From assembly GCA_026419635.1 (NCBI GenBank), contig JANZZB010000080.1:1-6980 (forward strand): DNA of 6,980 nucleotides. Direction: 5' to 3'. This DNA is from Clostridiales bacterium (GTDB taxonomy: Bacteria; Bacillota; Clostridia; Oscillospirales; Butyricicoccaceae). Every line of letters begins with the position of its first letter. Positions within the stretch are counted from its first letter, which is position 1. A program made the position numbers and the translations under genes. Below the pieces are notes generated by a model. That model saw only the letters and a list, made by a program, of their open reading frames with translations. It did no database searches and was not told the DNA's origin. Below are positions 5,435 to 6,980 of the stretch, piece by piece.

Positions 5435-6490
5435 ATGAGCATTGAATTTGAAGACGGCAATAATGAGCGGATTGTAACAACGACTAGGACTAAAGATGAC
5501 GATAATGAAAATTCATTACGCCCAAGATGTCTTTCTGAGTATGTGGGTCAGGAAAAGGCAAAAGAAAATCTGTCTGTGTTTATCGGGGCTGCAAGAATGC
5601 GAAAGGAACCGCTGGATCACGTTCTTCTTTACGGACCACCGGGACTCGGAAAAACAACGCTTGCAGGAATCATATCGAACGAAATGGGCGTAAATATCCG
5701 AATTACATCCGGGCCTGCAATTGAAAAAGCGGGAGATTTAGCAGCGCTATTAACCAATCTGAATGAAAATGATATTCTTTTTATCGATGAAATTCATAGA
5801 CTAAATCGTAGCGTTGAAGAAGTTTTATATCCGGCTATGGAAGATTATGCTCTCGATATTATCATTGGAAAAGGTCCGTCGGCCCGATCTATACGGCTGG
5901 ATCTTCCGAAGTTTACGCTGATTGGGGCGACAACGAGAGCAGGGCAGCTGACATCGCCGCTTCGCGATCGCTTTGGTGTAATGCTTCGTCTTGAGATGTA
6001 TTCTACAGAAGAACTATTAAAAATCGTATACCGAAGCGCAAATATTCTATCGATCCCAATCGATATGGATGGTGCGCGTGAAATTGCAATGCGCTCGCGG
6101 GGTACGCCGAGAATCGCCAACCGATTGTTAAAAAGAGTCCGGGATTTTGCGCAAGTCAAGGCAGACGGAAAAATTACAAAAGAAGTTGCGGACAGAGCGC
6201 TTTTATCGCTCGAAATTGATAAATTAGGGTTGGATTCAATTGACCGAAGAATGCTTTCAAGCATTATTAAAAATTTTGCAGGCGGACCGGTAGGACTTGA
6301 TACGTTATCGGCGGTCATTGGGGAGGAATCGGTGACTCTTGAGGACGTCTATGAACCGTATCTGTTACAGATCGGATTTTTAAACCGGACTCCGCGCGGG
6401 AGATGCGCGACTTTTTCGGCGTATGAACATTTGCATATTACCCCTCCCGAAAACACGGGATTTGTGCAACAGAAGCTTGAGGCGGAATAA
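5435..6490 (+). CDS. ruvB: Holliday junction branch migration DNA helicase RuvB
   Basis: A 351-residue AAA+ ATPase, slightly longer than the usual 330-340 because of a polar N-terminal extension (about 25 residues, rich in Asp/Asn/Thr) before the SLRPRCLSEYVGQE motif. Walker A is GPPGLGKTT (67-75), Walker B is LFIDEIH (115-121), sensor 1 is GATTR (164-168), the arginine finger lies in SPLRDRFG (174-181), and sensor 2 is GTPRIANR (223-230). A C-terminal winged helix follows, with RTPRGR (318-323) contacting DNA. Hexamers pump DNA through the RuvA-bound junction using ATP. The start ATG 5435 has GGAG at 5424-5427, seven bases upstream. The operon arrangement with ruvC and ruvA is canonical. Confidence 0.97.
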   Translation: MSIEFEDGNNERIVTTTRTKDDDNENSLRPRCLSEYVGQEKAKENLSVFIGAARMRKEPLDHVLLYGPPGLGKTTLAGIISNEMGVNIRITSGPAIEKAGDLAALLTNLNENDILFIDEIHRLNRSVEEVLYPAMEDYALDIIIGKGPSARSIRLDLPKFTLIGATTRAGQLTSPLRDRFGVMLRLEMYSTEELLKIVYRSANILSIPIDMDGAREIAMRSRGTPRIANRLLKRVRDFAQVKADGKITKEVADRALLSLEIDKLGLDSIDRRMLSSIIKNFAGGPVGLDTLSAVIGEESVTLEDVYEPYLLQIGFLNRTPRGRCATFSAYEHLHITPPENTGFVQQKLEAE

Positions 6491-6517
6491 GTAATACTTT
6501 TTTTGGAGAGTGGTACC

Positions 6518-6980
6518 TTGGGTAAATTATTCGGAACAGACGGAATACGTGGCCGTGCCAATATTGAACTGGATCCAATGCTCGCTTTCAGGGCGGGCCA
6601 AGCCGCGGCACATGTTTTGACTTCTAAAAATGGACATAAAACAAAAATATTAATCGGAAAAGATACCCGCATTTCATCCGATATGTTGGAAGCTGCTTTA
6701 ACGGCCGGTATTTGTTCTATGGGAGCCGATGTAGAACTGTTAGGTGTTATTACGACACCAGCTGTAGCCTATATGACGGTGAAACATCATGCGGATGCCG
6801 GAATCGTCATATCCGCGTCGCATAACCCATACGAACACAACGGAATTAAAATGTTTGGGGCTAAGGGATATAAACTCAATGATGAACTCGAAGCAAAGAT
6901 TGAAGAATTGATACTTGAACCTTCCAAGATGCAGTATAAAACGCATCAAGAAATCGGAAGAGTCGTGCGAAATGAAGGAG
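6518..6980 (+). CDS. glmM: Phosphoglucosamine mutase GlmM, N-terminal part (3' truncated by window)
   Basis: The frame stays open to the end of the window, giving about 154 residues of a protein that is normally near 450. It begins with the family N-terminus GKLFGTDGIRGRAN and contains TTPAVAY (79-85) and the active-site loop ISASHNPYEHNGIKMF, in which S101 is the phosphoserine. GlmM interconverts glucosamine 6-phosphate and glucosamine 1-phosphate for UDP-GlcNAc and cell-wall synthesis in the cytoplasm. The start is a TTG (6518-6520) preceded by GGAGAG (6505-6510); no in-frame ATG is available near the ribosome binding site, and starting at the first internal ATG would lose the conserved N-terminus. 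The gap after ruvB is 27 bases without a hairpin, so it is probably co-transcribed with ruvCAB. Confidence 0.95.
   Translation, partial: MGKLFGTDGIRGRANIELDPMLAFRAGQAAAHVLTSKNGHKTKILIGKDTRISSDMLEAALTAGICSMGADVELLGVITTPAVAYMTVKHHADAGIVISASHNPYEHNGIKMFGAKGYKLNDELEAKIEELILEPSKMQYKTHQEIGRVVRNEG

Overview
This window looks like chromosomal DNA from a low-to-mid GC Firmicute of the class Clostridia, possibly an Oscillospirales/Ruminococcaceae-type anaerobe. The evidence is the gene content (PaaK followed by a tandem ACT protein, COG4100-type PLP enzyme, ruvC-ruvA-ruvB-glmM), strong GGAGG-type ribosome binding sites, TTGACA/TATAAT promoters and a terminator-type cobalamin riboswitch. The taxonomic placement is an inference from gene order and style, not from a search.

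Layout. Bases 1-2247 (+) hold the end of an operon: the C-terminal part of a phenylacetate-CoA ligase family enzyme, a two-ACT-domain protein, and a cysteine/methionine-lyase-like PLP enzyme that overlaps the ACT gene by one base. A bidirectional-looking hairpin terminator (2250-2276) closes it. Bases 2345-3829 (-) hold a two-gene operon read toward the first one: a short RlmN/Cfr-like radical SAM enzyme followed by a LOG/TIGR00730 nucleotide phosphoribohydrolase family protein. Its roughly 330-nt leader (3830 to about 4161) carries a cobalamin riboswitch aptamer, a P13-like hairpin and an intrinsic terminator, behind a consensus sigma-A promoter. Diverging from it, bases 4312-6980 (+) carry ruvC, ruvA, ruvB (Holliday junction processing) and the start of glmM (peptidoglycan precursor synthesis), which runs off the window.

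The most interesting part is the riboswitch operon. The radical SAM enzyme has every catalytic residue expected of an adenine C-methylase of the RlmN/Cfr type, but it lacks the N-terminal domain those enzymes normally have. Its partner belongs to a family that releases free adenine-type bases from AMP-like nucleotides. Both are under B12 control. One hypothesis ties this together: methylation of a free adenine nucleotide at C2, then release of 2-methyladenine, the lower ligand of the cobamide Factor A. That would be a lower-ligand pathway. It is inference from family chemistry and regulation, and no cobamide assembly gene is visible in the window.

The rest of the window is ordinary, well-conserved housekeeping and amino/aryl-acid metabolism.
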